From the NCBI GenBank assembly GCA_964554105.1, contig CAZKNF010000091.1, positions 1 through 10,839 on the forward strand: a stretch of 10,839 bases of DNA, read 5' to 3'. The position numbers and the translations under genes are program-made. This document shows positions 1 through 7,008 of the stretch, piece by piece (the stretch's first letter is position 1; each line of letters opens with the position of its first letter). This DNA comes from CAZKNF01 sp964554105. Lineage in GTDB: Bacteria; Bacteroidota; Rhodothermia; Rhodothermales; VXPQ01. The notes beneath the pieces were generated by a model. That model was not told where the DNA came from. It did no database searches and saw nothing but the letters and a program-made list of their open reading frames with translations.

Positions 1-1
1 C

Positions 2-64
2 GGCCGGCTCGCCGAGGTGGACTGGATGGAATTCAAGGGACGCGGAATGGCGCGCGAACACTAA
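2..64 (+). CDS. C-terminal end of an unidentified protein (partial)
   Basis: The frame starting at base 2 reads 20 codons, ending ...VDWMEFKGRGMAREH, before a TAA at 62-64. About 16 of the 20 codons end in G or C, clearly more than in the other two plus frames, which fits the codon use of the neighbouring genes. Its stop overlaps the stop of apbE on the other strand by two bases (shared CTAA), a tidy convergent junction that supports a real gene end. The remaining sequence is too short and generic to assign a family. Because ApbE proteins are often encoded next to their flavin acceptor, the identity of this gene would be informative, but nothing in these residues shows it. Confidence 0.45.
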   Translation, partial: GRLAEVDWMEFKGRGMAREH

Positions 65-1062
65 TCCAGATGCCGAACGACGGCACGTACGGACGGAAAT
101 TCGCGCTCGACGAACGCAAGTCCCCGCTCCGGACCCATGGTCGATAGCGCCGTGGCTAGACCATCCGAAAGAATGCCTTTCGGCGCTACGACGATGGCGG
201 CAGCGCGATCGGTTAGACCGAGGCCGGTACGTGGATCGATCACGTGAGAATAGCGCGTCCCATCGATGACGACGTACTGCTCCGTATCACCGGACGACGA
301 CACGCCCGCATTCGAAAGCGTGAGCTCTTTTTGATTCGGCTCGCCCAGCGCGGCGGTGATGTGCCAACCGTCTGCGTCGGGGGGGCGATCCCCGACCACG
401 ATGTCGCCGCCGAACTCGATCATCACCCGGTCGACGCCGCGTTTCCGCATCGCGGCCACGGCTTCGTCGGCAGCGTATCCTTTCGCAATGCCGCCCAGAT
501 CGAGCTGCATCCCGGACACCTTGAGTTCGACGGTCCGATCCAGCGAGTCTAGCGAAACAAGGCGCCATCCAACCTTTTCCTTAGCCTCCGCGAGCGCGCC
601 GGGTTGGGGGAGACGCCCCGTTCGACGCGCCTCACGCCAGAGCCGCACAAGCGGACCGATCGTCACGTCGAAGGCGCCGTCGGAACGCCGCGCAAGGTCG
701 AGTGCAAATGAAAGAACGTGGAACAGATCGTCGCTCACCGGAATTGGACCGCTACCTGTCCTGGCGGTCAGTTTCATCAACTCGCTGTCAGAGCGGTAGT
801 CGCTCATCACGCCGTCGAGGTACGCGATGCGGTCGAAGGCCGCCGCAGCAGCGTTTCGAGCGGCAGACGAGTCCGGGGCATACAGGACGATCCGCGCTTG
901 TACCCCCATATGCACCTGCGTATATTCAAATCGGTGCTCTTTCTTAATGTCAAATCGATTCTCTACCGCCTCTCCGGACGCAATCTTCGGTCGGTCAGCC
1001 AGCAGTAAGACGCATATTCCGAACAGGATGCCGAAGCCCGCTTTAATCCTCATTTCTTTCAT
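61..1062 (-). CDS. apbE: FAD:protein FMN transferase (ApbE family), exported
   Basis: ApbE enzymes hydrolyse FAD and attach FMN through a phosphoester bond to Ser/Thr of periplasmic or membrane acceptors such as NqrB/NqrC, RnfG and FMN-binding-domain proteins. The family signature is complete. Numbered from the ATG at 1062 (333 aa), there is a start-of-domain segment YTQVHMGVQARIVLYAP (about 47-63), GAFDVTIGPLVRLW (129-142), DLGGIAKGYAAD (188-199), a GGD turn, YSHVIDPRTG (271-280) and SDGLATALSTMG (299-310). The Asp and Thr of the last motif (D300, T304) are the Mg2+ ligands in characterised homologues. The N-terminus has a hydrophobic stretch (GFGILFGICVLLLA) typical of a signal peptide, with likely cleavage near IASG. 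ATG 1062 is chosen because it gives a normal signal-peptide length; GTG 1083, ATG 1080 and ATG 1053 are in-frame alternatives and no strong ribosome site decides between them. Full length for the family. Its 5' end overlaps the divergent SUMF1 lipoprotein gene. No acceptor protein is visible in the window. Confidence 0.93.
   Translation of the reverse strand: MKEMRIKAGFGILFGICVLLLADRPKIASGEAVENRFDIKKEHRFEYTQVHMGVQARIVLYAPDSSAARNAAAAAFDRIAYLDGVMSDYRSDSELMKLTARTGSGPIPVSDDLFHVLSFALDLARRSDGAFDVTIGPLVRLWREARRTGRLPQPGALAEAKEKVGWRLVSLDSLDRTVELKVSGMQLDLGGIAKGYAADEAVAAMRKRGVDRVMIEFGGDIVVGDRPPDADGWHITAALGEPNQKELTLSNAGVSSSGDTEQYVVIDGTRYSHVIDPRTGLGLTDRAAAIVVAPKGILSDGLATALSTMGPERGLAFVEREFPSVRAVVRHLD
898..926 (+). 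promoter_or_regulatory. possible sigma70-like promoter for the SUMF1 lipoprotein gene, inside apbE
   Basis: TTGTAC (898-903) is followed after exactly 17 bases by TATATT (921-926). The -10-like box matches TATAAT at five of six positions; the -35-like box keeps only the TTG. The site sits at the left edge of an unusually AT-rich patch (about 919-965) in GC-rich DNA and would place transcription start near 933, about 95 bases before the ATG at 1028. Many Bacteroidota use a different consensus (TAnnTTTG at -7), which this does not match well, so the call is tentative. Confidence 0.25.
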
Positions 1063-1882
1063 CGTCTTATCGGCGTGCATCACGAGTGCCCCGGCTGCAC
1101 AGGAACAGGCGGCCGAATCCGGCGCAGTCGCCGGAGTAGATGCCTCCGAACTCGAGCCCTACACCCTCGAAATTGAAGAGGCCATGGTCGAGGTCGAAAT
1201 GCTTCCGATCTCGCCCGGTTCCATTGAGGTGGAGACCGACGAAGGCGAGGCGTCCATTGACGTCGGATCCTTCTGGATCAGTCAAACAGAGATCCCGTGG
1301 GAGCTGTTCGATCTGTATGCCTTCAGCTCGGCCGACGACGACGAGGGGTTGTCGGATGAGGATGCGATCCTTCGTCCAAGCAAGCCGTACGGTGCGCCCG
1401 ACCGCGGGTTTGGCCACCGCGGTTATGCGGCCATAAGCATGAGCTACCTGGTGGCCGAGGAATTCACGCGATGGCTGTCGGCGCGTACCGGCCACACCTA
1501 TCGCCTTCCTACCGAAGCCGAGTGGGAATATGCCTGCCGCGCCGGCCGGGAAGAGCCCCTCTCAGACGCCGAGCTGGCCGAGCACGCCTGGTTCTGGGAC
1601 AACGCCTTCGACGAAACCCATCCGATCGGCGAGCTCGAACCGAACGCCTTTGGCATCCACGACATGCTGGGCAATGCGGCCGAATGGTGCACCGGGCTCG
1701 ACGGCGAACCGATCGCCTGCGGCGGCCATTTTCTGAGCAAGGCCGAAGACGTCCACTGTGGCGCCCGAATGACTCCGTCACGCGCATGGCAGGAAACCGA
1801 TCCGCAAATTCCGAAAAGCGAACACTGGCTCACAGACGCTCCGTTTATGGGTTTCCGGGTGATTCGCGTACCGGAATTATGA
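1028..1882 (+). CDS. SUMF1/formylglycine-generating-enzyme-fold lipoprotein, probably not a true FGE
   Basis: The 284-residue product starts with a lipoprotein signal (MPKPALILISFIVLSAC, lipobox LSAC, lipidated C17), so it should be membrane-anchored outside the cytoplasm. From about residue 53 it follows the SUMF1/FGE (C-type-lectin-like) fold: WISQTEIPWELF (83-94), RLPTEAEWEYACRAG (159-173), NAFGIHDMLGNAAEWC (206-221), a GG turn (232-233) and GFRV (275-278). True FGEs convert a sulfatase Cys to formylglycine using two Cys in a GGSYMCHRSYC-type segment. Here the segment is GGHFLSKAEDVHC: the first Cys position is Ser237, and C244 aligns better with the residue before the conserved AR than with the second catalytic Cys. 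It is therefore probably a structural, binding or otherwise altered member, as in many bacterial SUMF1 proteins. ATG 1028 is chosen because it places the lipobox correctly; upstream in-frame starts would give an implausibly long leader. No sulfatase is in the window. The Gfo/Idh gene follows after 121 bases. Confidence 0.87.
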   Translation: MPKPALILISFIVLSACITSAPAAQEQAAESGAVAGVDASELEPYTLEIEEAMVEVEMLPISPGSIEVETDEGEASIDVGSFWISQTEIPWELFDLYAFSSADDDEGLSDEDAILRPSKPYGAPDRGFGHRGYAAISMSYLVAEEFTRWLSARTGHTYRLPTEAEWEYACRAGREEPLSDAELAEHAWFWDNAFDETHPIGELEPNAFGIHDMLGNAAEWCTGLDGEPIACGGHFLSKAEDVHCGARMTPSRAWQETDPQIPKSEHWLTDAPFMGFRVIRVPEL

Positions 1883-1992
1883 ATATGGCGTGGGACCGCT
1901 CACGCAGTATCCCGTGGACCCAACCAGACGACGTTGAATACGAAAAAAACGAATCCATCCGATCCGACATACCGTTCCAATCTACCCGAGAC

Positions 1993-1997
1993 GAGGT
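1993..1997 (+). promoter_or_regulatory. ribosome binding site of the Gfo/Idh gene
   Basis: GAGGT lies six bases before the ATG at 2004. It supports that start, which also gives a properly placed twin-arginine signal. Confidence 0.6.
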
Positions 1998-2003
1998 AAC
2001 ATC

Positions 2004-3332
2004 ATGAACGCGACAAAGAAGAACGACAGCCGCTCGAGCCTTGCTTTCACGAGGCGTGATTTTGTGAAGACGGGCGCAGCGGCAGCGGCCGGAGTCGCGT
2101 TCATGGGCAGCGGGAATTTTGCCTATGCAGGCGGATCGGATACCATTCGCTACGGCGTCGTCGGGACCGGCGGAAGAGGCACCGGTGCAGTCGCTAATGC
2201 GGTCGAGGCCGATCCGTCCGTCACGCTCGTCGCCATGGGTGATCTCTTCGAGGATCATCTCGACGAGTCCACTGAAAAGCTGAGGGACGAGATCGGCGAT
2301 GCGTATCAGGTCGCCGACGATGCCAGGTTTGTCGGATGGGATGCCTTCCAGCATGTGATCGACAGTGAGATCGACATCGTGATCCTCGCCACGCCCCCCG
2401 TCTTCCGCCCAGAACATCTGCGCTATGCAGTCGATAAGGGCCGAAACGTGTTTATGGAGAAACCGGTCGCCATTGACCCGGTAGGTGCGCGACAGGTGAT
2501 GGATATCGGAGAAATCGCGACGCAGAAAGGACTGGCGATTGTCGCGGGCACGCAGCGGCGCCACGAAAAGCAGTACCTCGAGACGGTCGGACGCATCCAC
2601 GACGGCATGATGGGCGAGGTGATCGCCGGACAGGTCTACTGGAATCAAGGCGCACTGTGGATGACCGATCGGCAGCCCGGCTGGTCGGATATGGAGCACC
2701 ATCTACGCAACTGGCTCTACTACACGCACCTCTCGGGCGATCACGTGGTCGAGCAGCATATTCACAATATCGACGTGGCGAACTGGGTGCTGCAGGACCA
2801 TCCGACGAAAGCGGTGGGTGTCGGTGGCCGCCAGGCCCGCGTCTCCCCGGAATACGGCTACGTCTACGATCATTTCGCTGTGGATATCGAGTATCCCAGC
2901 GGTGCGCGGATCCTGAGCATGTGCCGCCAGCAGGATGGCACGGCGCCCCACGTCGGTGAGCACTTCCAGGGTACGGAGGGCACCTCGAATGCCGCCTCCT
3001 GGATACGCGGTGCCGAAACATTCCGCTTCGACGGCGAGAATCGGAATCCGTACGTGCAGGAGCACGCAGACCTCATTGCAAGCATTCGAGCCGGTGAGCC
3101 TCTGAATGAGACGCAGCAGATGGCGGAGACTAATCTCTCGGCACTCATGGTGCGTGAAGCGGCCTACACCGGCCAGGAGGTGACGTGGGATGACATCGTC
3201 GCCTCGACGCAGAATCTTACGCCTCCGGCATGGGCGTTCGACGAAGTACCGCTGTTTACGGCGGCAGTACCGGGCGAGACGGCTTTAAATCGCAATCCGT
3301 GGGCCGACCGGGAAATTCAGGCGTCGAAATAG
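2004..3332 (+). CDS. Tat-exported Gfo/Idh/MocA family oxidoreductase
   Basis: The 442-residue protein opens with a twin-arginine signal, TRRDFVK (16-22), a hydrophobic Ala/Gly stretch, and a likely cleavage site after AYA (42), so it is folded with cofactor in the cytoplasm and exported. A Rossmann fold follows with RYGVVGTGGRGTG (49-61; GxGxxG at 54-59), then MEKPVAID (151-158), whose Lys is the conserved catalytic/binding residue of the family. The second active-site segment reads GDHVVEQHIHNIDVANW (245-261), where E250 and H254 align with the Asp and His of inositol dehydrogenase. The family oxidises, reduces or epimerises sugars, inositols and sugar derivatives using NAD(P); exported members such as glucose-fructose oxidoreductase keep NADP tightly bound. 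The substrate cannot be read from sequence. A nearby SusD gene and the exported location suggest carbohydrate processing (inference). It is in line with the upstream SUMF1 gene and could be co-transcribed with it; no clear terminator separates them. Confidence 0.93.
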   Translation: MNATKKNDSRSSLAFTRRDFVKTGAAAAAGVAFMGSGNFAYAGGSDTIRYGVVGTGGRGTGAVANAVEADPSVTLVAMGDLFEDHLDESTEKLRDEIGDAYQVADDARFVGWDAFQHVIDSEIDIVILATPPVFRPEHLRYAVDKGRNVFMEKPVAIDPVGARQVMDIGEIATQKGLAIVAGTQRRHEKQYLETVGRIHDGMMGEVIAGQVYWNQGALWMTDRQPGWSDMEHHLRNWLYYTHLSGDHVVEQHIHNIDVANWVLQDHPTKAVGVGGRQARVSPEYGYVYDHFAVDIEYPSGARILSMCRQQDGTAPHVGEHFQGTEGTSNAASWIRGAETFRFDGENRNPYVQEHADLIASIRAGEPLNETQQMAETNLSALMVREAAYTGQEVTWDDIVASTQNLTPPAWAFDEVPLFTAAVPGETALNRNPWADREIQASK

Positions 3333-3383
3333 GCAGCTGGAAATAGGGGCGGCTTCATCGGGCGCCGCCGATCTCCTCAAGTC

Positions 3384-3410
3384 CGATGCACTATGATTGC
3401 GATGCACTAT
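3384..3410. repeat. tandem 11-base direct repeat upstream of the FG-GAP/ASPIC gene
   Basis: CGATGCACTAT occurs at 3384-3394 and again, perfectly, at 3400-3410, a 16-base period with a 5-base spacer. It lies in the 215-base non-coding gap 3333-3547, about 140 bases before the chosen ATG. Its place between two genes is compatible with a protein-binding (operator) site, but nothing ties it to a specific regulator. The rest of the gap holds only a weak GC hairpin (3348-3369) without a T-tract. Confidence 0.5.
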
Positions 3411-3547
3411 CGGAACGTATCGAGATTCGTTCGCTTCGACGCATGCTAGTTCACGATCCCGGTACACGTCTTCGGCGGTCCGGCTGCGGCTCGCGATGGA
3501 CGTCATTCGAGGAGCTGCGGACGGATAGCTGTGCCGCCGGTTCAGAG

Positions 3548-6500
3548 ATGAAGCACCGCGCCCCTCCGTCGTGCCTGCCCCACCTACTTGCCGCTCTGAT
3601 AGTATGTGTCGGCCTGGCGAGCGGATGCACGTCCGCTGACGACCAGGCGCTGTTCAGTCTCGTCGAACCGGAGGAGACCGGCGTCGCGTTCCGCAACGAA
3701 ATCGTCGAGCGAGAAGGGCTGAACGTGCTCACGTACGAGTACTTCTACAACGGCGGAGGCGTCGCGATCGGCGACGTCGACGGTGACGGGCTGCCGGACC
3801 TCTATTTCACGGCGAACATGGGTCCGAACGCACTTTACCTCAACGAGGGTGAACTGCGATTCCGCGACATTACGGAGGAGGCCGGCGTGCTGGGCGGCTC
3901 CGGATGGACCACCGGCGTCACGATGGCCGACGTGAACGGCGACGGTCGCCTGGACATCTACATCTGCAAATCCGGCAAGGTCTCCGAACCGCGTCGCCGC
4001 AACGAGCTTTACGTCAACAACGGCGACGGCACCTTCACTGAGCGCGCCGACGAATTCGGCCTCGACGACCCATCCTATTCAACCCACGCCAGCTTCCTCG
4101 ATTACGATGGAGACGGCGATCTCGACATGTTTCTCGTGAATCATGCCGTAGAACGGTACAGCAGGTTCGATGTCGACCTCGTCAAACAAATGCACGATCC
4201 GCTGTCGGGGGATAAGCTGTATCGGAACGACGACGGACGTTTTGTCGACGTAAGCCGAGAGTCCGGCATATACGGGAATCCGATCGGCTTCGGACTGAGC
4301 GCCACCGTCGGCGACGTCAACGCCGATGGTTGGCCCGATATCTTCGTCGCGAACGACTACGTAGAGGACGACTACCTCTACATGAATAATGGCGACGGGA
4401 CGTTTACTGAAGAACTTCGGCTCCGCCTGGGCCACACGTCCTACTCATCGATGGGCGCAGACATCGCGGACGTCAACAACGACGGCCTGCAGGATATCTA
4501 CACGCTCGACATGATGCCTGAAGATCCGGTCCGCAAGAAGCAGCTCCAGGGCCCGAACGACTACGAGCGGTACCGATCGATGCGCGCGAGCGGGTACTAC
4601 CGGCAGTACATGCGCAACATGCTGCAGCTCAACAACGGAAACGGCACATTCAGCGAGATCGGCCGCCTGGCCGGCGTGGCCGAAACAGACTGGAGCTGGG
4701 CGTCGCTTTTCGCTGACTTCGACAACGACGGCTACAAAGATCTGTTCGTCACGAACGGCTATCTGCGCGACTATACGGACATGGATTTTTTGATGTCCGT
4801 ACTCCAGGACTCGATTCGGATGGCGCGAATGACGGGTGAGCCAATCGATGCCGACGCCATCGTTCGCGAGATGCCCCAGACGCCGATTCCAAACTACATC
4901 TTCCGAAATACGGACGGGCTCACGTTCGAGAAGCGAAGTCGGGAGTGGGGCGTCGATCAATCCGCGTTTTCCAACGGCGCGGCGTATGCGGATCTCGACG
5001 GCGACGGCGACCTCGACCTGGTCGTGAGCAACATCAACCGGGAGCCGTTCATCTATCGCAACGATGCAGAAAGCCTGACATCCAATCGATTTCTACGAGT
5101 TCGGCTGGAGGGCGAACGTCCGAACACACTCGCAACCGGCGCCGTGGTTGAGGTCCGAACGGATGCAGACCTGTACCTGGCCGAGCTTCAGCCAAGTCGC
5201 GGCTACTTGTCCTCCGTTGAGCCGGTGCTCCATTTCGGTGTCGGGGCCAATGAACGCGTTGACGTTCACGTGACGTGGCCCGACGGCCGCGTTCAGCAAC
5301 TTAGCGACGTTGAGACTAACCAGACCCTCACGGTCCAAATCGAGAACGCACACGAAGATCGACAGGAGGAATCCGGCTCAGATCCACTCTATTTCGTCAC
5401 AGTCCCCGATCGGCTCGGCCTCGACTTCGTCCACGAGGAGGACGACTTTGTGGATTTTGAGCGCGATCCGCTGCTGCCCCACATGCTCTCCCGACTTGGA
5501 CCTGCCGTTGCTTCGGGCGACGTCAACCGGGACGGACTTACCGACCTTTTTGTCGGCGGAGCACGCGGCCAGAGCGCCGTGCTCTACCTGCAGCAGCGCA
5601 ATGGCAGCTTCACGCGCGCAGTCGTCGCTGCCTTCGAAGACGATGCAGAGTATGAGGATGTGGATGCCGAGTTCTTCGATGCGGACGGTGATGGATTGCT
5701 CGATCTGTACGTCGTGAGCGGAGGCAGCTGGGAGGTCGACGACACGTCGGTTTACCAGGATCGGATCTACCGGAATGCCGGATTCGGACGCTTCGAAAGC
5801 GCAGATATCCTGCCTGACATGCCCGTGAGCGGCGGAACGGTGGCCCCTCACGACTTCGACGGCGATGGAGACGTGGACTTGTTCGTCGGCGGACGCCTCG
5901 TACCGGGATCATACCCGATCGCTCCTCGGAGCTATCTGCTCGAAAACAGAGACGGACGATTCGAAGACGTGACGCCGGCGGCGCTCGGCCGGATCGGCAT
6001 GACCACCACGGCCGTCTGGGCGAATCTCGATGGTGACGACGGTGAAGAGCTCGTTGTTACCGGCGAATGGATGCCGATTAGAGCGTTTCGAATCGCCGGT
6101 GGCGATGCTGTCGAAATCAGTGACGACGCCGGCTTCGAGAACACGTCCGGATGGTGGAACACCTTGCTCGCACACGACTGGAACGGCGACGGAAATGTGG
6201 ATCTTCTCGCGGGGAACCAGGGCCTGAACCACACGCTGACCGCCGACGAGGATCACCCGGTTACGCTGATCGCAGATGATTTCGGCTACGATGATAGAAT
6301 TGATCCTATTCTCATTTACGAAGTCGATGGCCGGCGTTATCCGGTAGCCTGGCGGGACGAGCTGCTCGAACAGCTTCCGTCGCTCGTACGGGATTTCCCA
6401 ACCTATTCGTCCTATGCAAACGCGACCGTCGAAGAAATCTTCGGCGAGTCCAGGCTGGCTGATGCGTATCGACTCGACGCGTACGAGTTCGCCACATGCC

Positions 6501-6892
6501 TTTTCGAGAACCGCGGCGACGGCAGCTTCCGCAAGCATCGCCTGCCGTCGGAGGCGCAGTTTGCACCGGTGACCGGTGCTGCCGCGCTGGATGTAAATGT
6601 CGACGGGCTTACGGACATCCTTCTTGCAGGTAACGATTATACGACGCGTGCGCAGTGGGGAGCGCATACGGCCGGACGAGGGTCGCTCCTTCTGAACAAC
6701 GGCGATATGAGCTTTAGTGCACTGCGGCCGGATGAGAGTGGCTTCTTCGCGCGCGGTGACGTGCGCGGCCTTGTCGTACTGCCGACGCAGCTCGGATCCC
6801 TTGTCGTTGTAGCGAATAACGATGATGCACTCGAAGCGTTTGGAGTCAACTACTTGACGTCGTCGCCGCCTGTCGCGTCGAACGCCCCGTAA
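3548..6892 (+). CDS. large FG-GAP/VCBS repeat lipoprotein with central ASPIC/UnbV domain
   Basis: From ATG 3548 the product has 1114 residues and a lipoprotein signal ending LASGC (C27); starts further upstream would bury that signal behind some 54 residues, so they are rejected. Calcium-loop motifs of the DxDGDGxxD type are at about residues 76, 128, 185, 256, 308, 390 and 482, then an ASPIC/UnbV domain (about 526-597: TGAVVEV, SRGYLSSVEPVLHFGVG, VTWPDGR), then a second series at about 658, 711, 769, 877 and 1015 with a degenerate one near 820. This predicts two calcium-binding beta-propellers separated by ASPIC. Segments such as DFERDPLLPHMLSRLGPAVASGD and FPTYSSYANATVEEIFG match a family common in Bacteroidota, whose members often lie near SusC/SusD genes. 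Biochemical function is not established; surface binding or adhesion of glycans or proteins is plausible. No catalytic motif was seen. The GWxTD gene follows after 116 bases. Confidence 0.92.
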   Translation: MKHRAPPSCLPHLLAALIVCVGLASGCTSADDQALFSLVEPEETGVAFRNEIVEREGLNVLTYEYFYNGGGVAIGDVDGDGLPDLYFTANMGPNALYLNEGELRFRDITEEAGVLGGSGWTTGVTMADVNGDGRLDIYICKSGKVSEPRRRNELYVNNGDGTFTERADEFGLDDPSYSTHASFLDYDGDGDLDMFLVNHAVERYSRFDVDLVKQMHDPLSGDKLYRNDDGRFVDVSRESGIYGNPIGFGLSATVGDVNADGWPDIFVANDYVEDDYLYMNNGDGTFTEELRLRLGHTSYSSMGADIADVNNDGLQDIYTLDMMPEDPVRKKQLQGPNDYERYRSMRASGYYRQYMRNMLQLNNGNGTFSEIGRLAGVAETDWSWASLFADFDNDGYKDLFVTNGYLRDYTDMDFLMSVLQDSIRMARMTGEPIDADAIVREMPQTPIPNYIFRNTDGLTFEKRSREWGVDQSAFSNGAAYADLDGDGDLDLVVSNINREPFIYRNDAESLTSNRFLRVRLEGERPNTLATGAVVEVRTDADLYLAELQPSRGYLSSVEPVLHFGVGANERVDVHVTWPDGRVQQLSDVETNQTLTVQIENAHEDRQEESGSDPLYFVTVPDRLGLDFVHEEDDFVDFERDPLLPHMLSRLGPAVASGDVNRDGLTDLFVGGARGQSAVLYLQQRNGSFTRAVVAAFEDDAEYEDVDAEFFDADGDGLLDLYVVSGGSWEVDDTSVYQDRIYRNAGFGRFESADILPDMPVSGGTVAPHDFDGDGDVDLFVGGRLVPGSYPIAPRSYLLENRDGRFEDVTPAALGRIGMTTTAVWANLDGDDGEELVVTGEWMPIRAFRIAGGDAVEISDDAGFENTSGWWNTLLAHDWNGDGNVDLLAGNQGLNHTLTADEDHPVTLIADDFGYDDRIDPILIYEVDGRRYPVAWRDELLEQLPSLVRDFPTYSSYANATVEEIFGESRLADAYRLDAYEFATCLFENRGDGSFRKHRLPSEAQFAPVTGAAALDVNVDGLTDILLAGNDYTTRAQWGAHTAGRGSLLLNNGDMSFSALRPDESGFFARGDVRGLVVLPTQLGSLVVVANNDDALEAFGVNYLTSSPPVASNAP

Positions 6893-6997
6893 TTGTCTAG
6901 TGATCTCGATAGTCGACTCAGAACAGGCGGATCCGGTGGACGTTGCTTACATTGATTGAGTCGGTTGATTCTGCCGACGAATAGCCTGATGTCAGTC

Positions 6998-7003
6998 GGA
7001 GGG
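6998..7003 (+). promoter_or_regulatory. ribosome binding site supporting the 7009 start
   Basis: GGAGGG lies five bases before the ATG at 7009. The alternative in-frame ATG at 7069 has no comparable site, so the Shine-Dalgarno evidence favours the longer leader. Confidence 0.55.
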
Positions 7004-7008
7004 ACGGC

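Noticed and set aside
1471..2007. Plus-strand frame overlapping the SUMF1 gene, whose TGA overlaps the Gfo/Idh ATG
   Set aside because: The start/stop overlap looks operon-like, but the translation is Arg-rich and low in hydrophobic structure, typical of an off-frame shadow of the SUMF1 gene.
1845..2702. 285-residue minus-strand open frame antisense to the Gfo/Idh gene
   Set aside because: It mirrors a gene with complete family motifs, has no recognisable domain, and long antisense frames are expected in GC-rich coding DNA.
3348..3369. GGCGGC/GCCGCC hairpin just after the Gfo/Idh stop as a terminator
   Set aside because: Only a 6-bp stem with a 10-base loop and no T-run after it; at most a weak or factor-assisted site.
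3386..3547. In-frame upstream extension of the FG-GAP/ASPIC lipoprotein
   Set aside because: It would place 54 residues before a clear lipoprotein signal peptide, and it includes part of a non-coding direct repeat.
5909..6667. 252-residue minus-strand open frame antisense to the FG-GAP/ASPIC gene
   Set aside because: Covered by a strongly supported gene with periodic calcium motifs; the antisense translation shows no family features.
6960..6978. GTCGG/CCGAC hairpin between the FG-GAP/ASPIC and GWxTD genes
   Set aside because: A five-base stem with a nine-base loop and no T-run; expected by chance.
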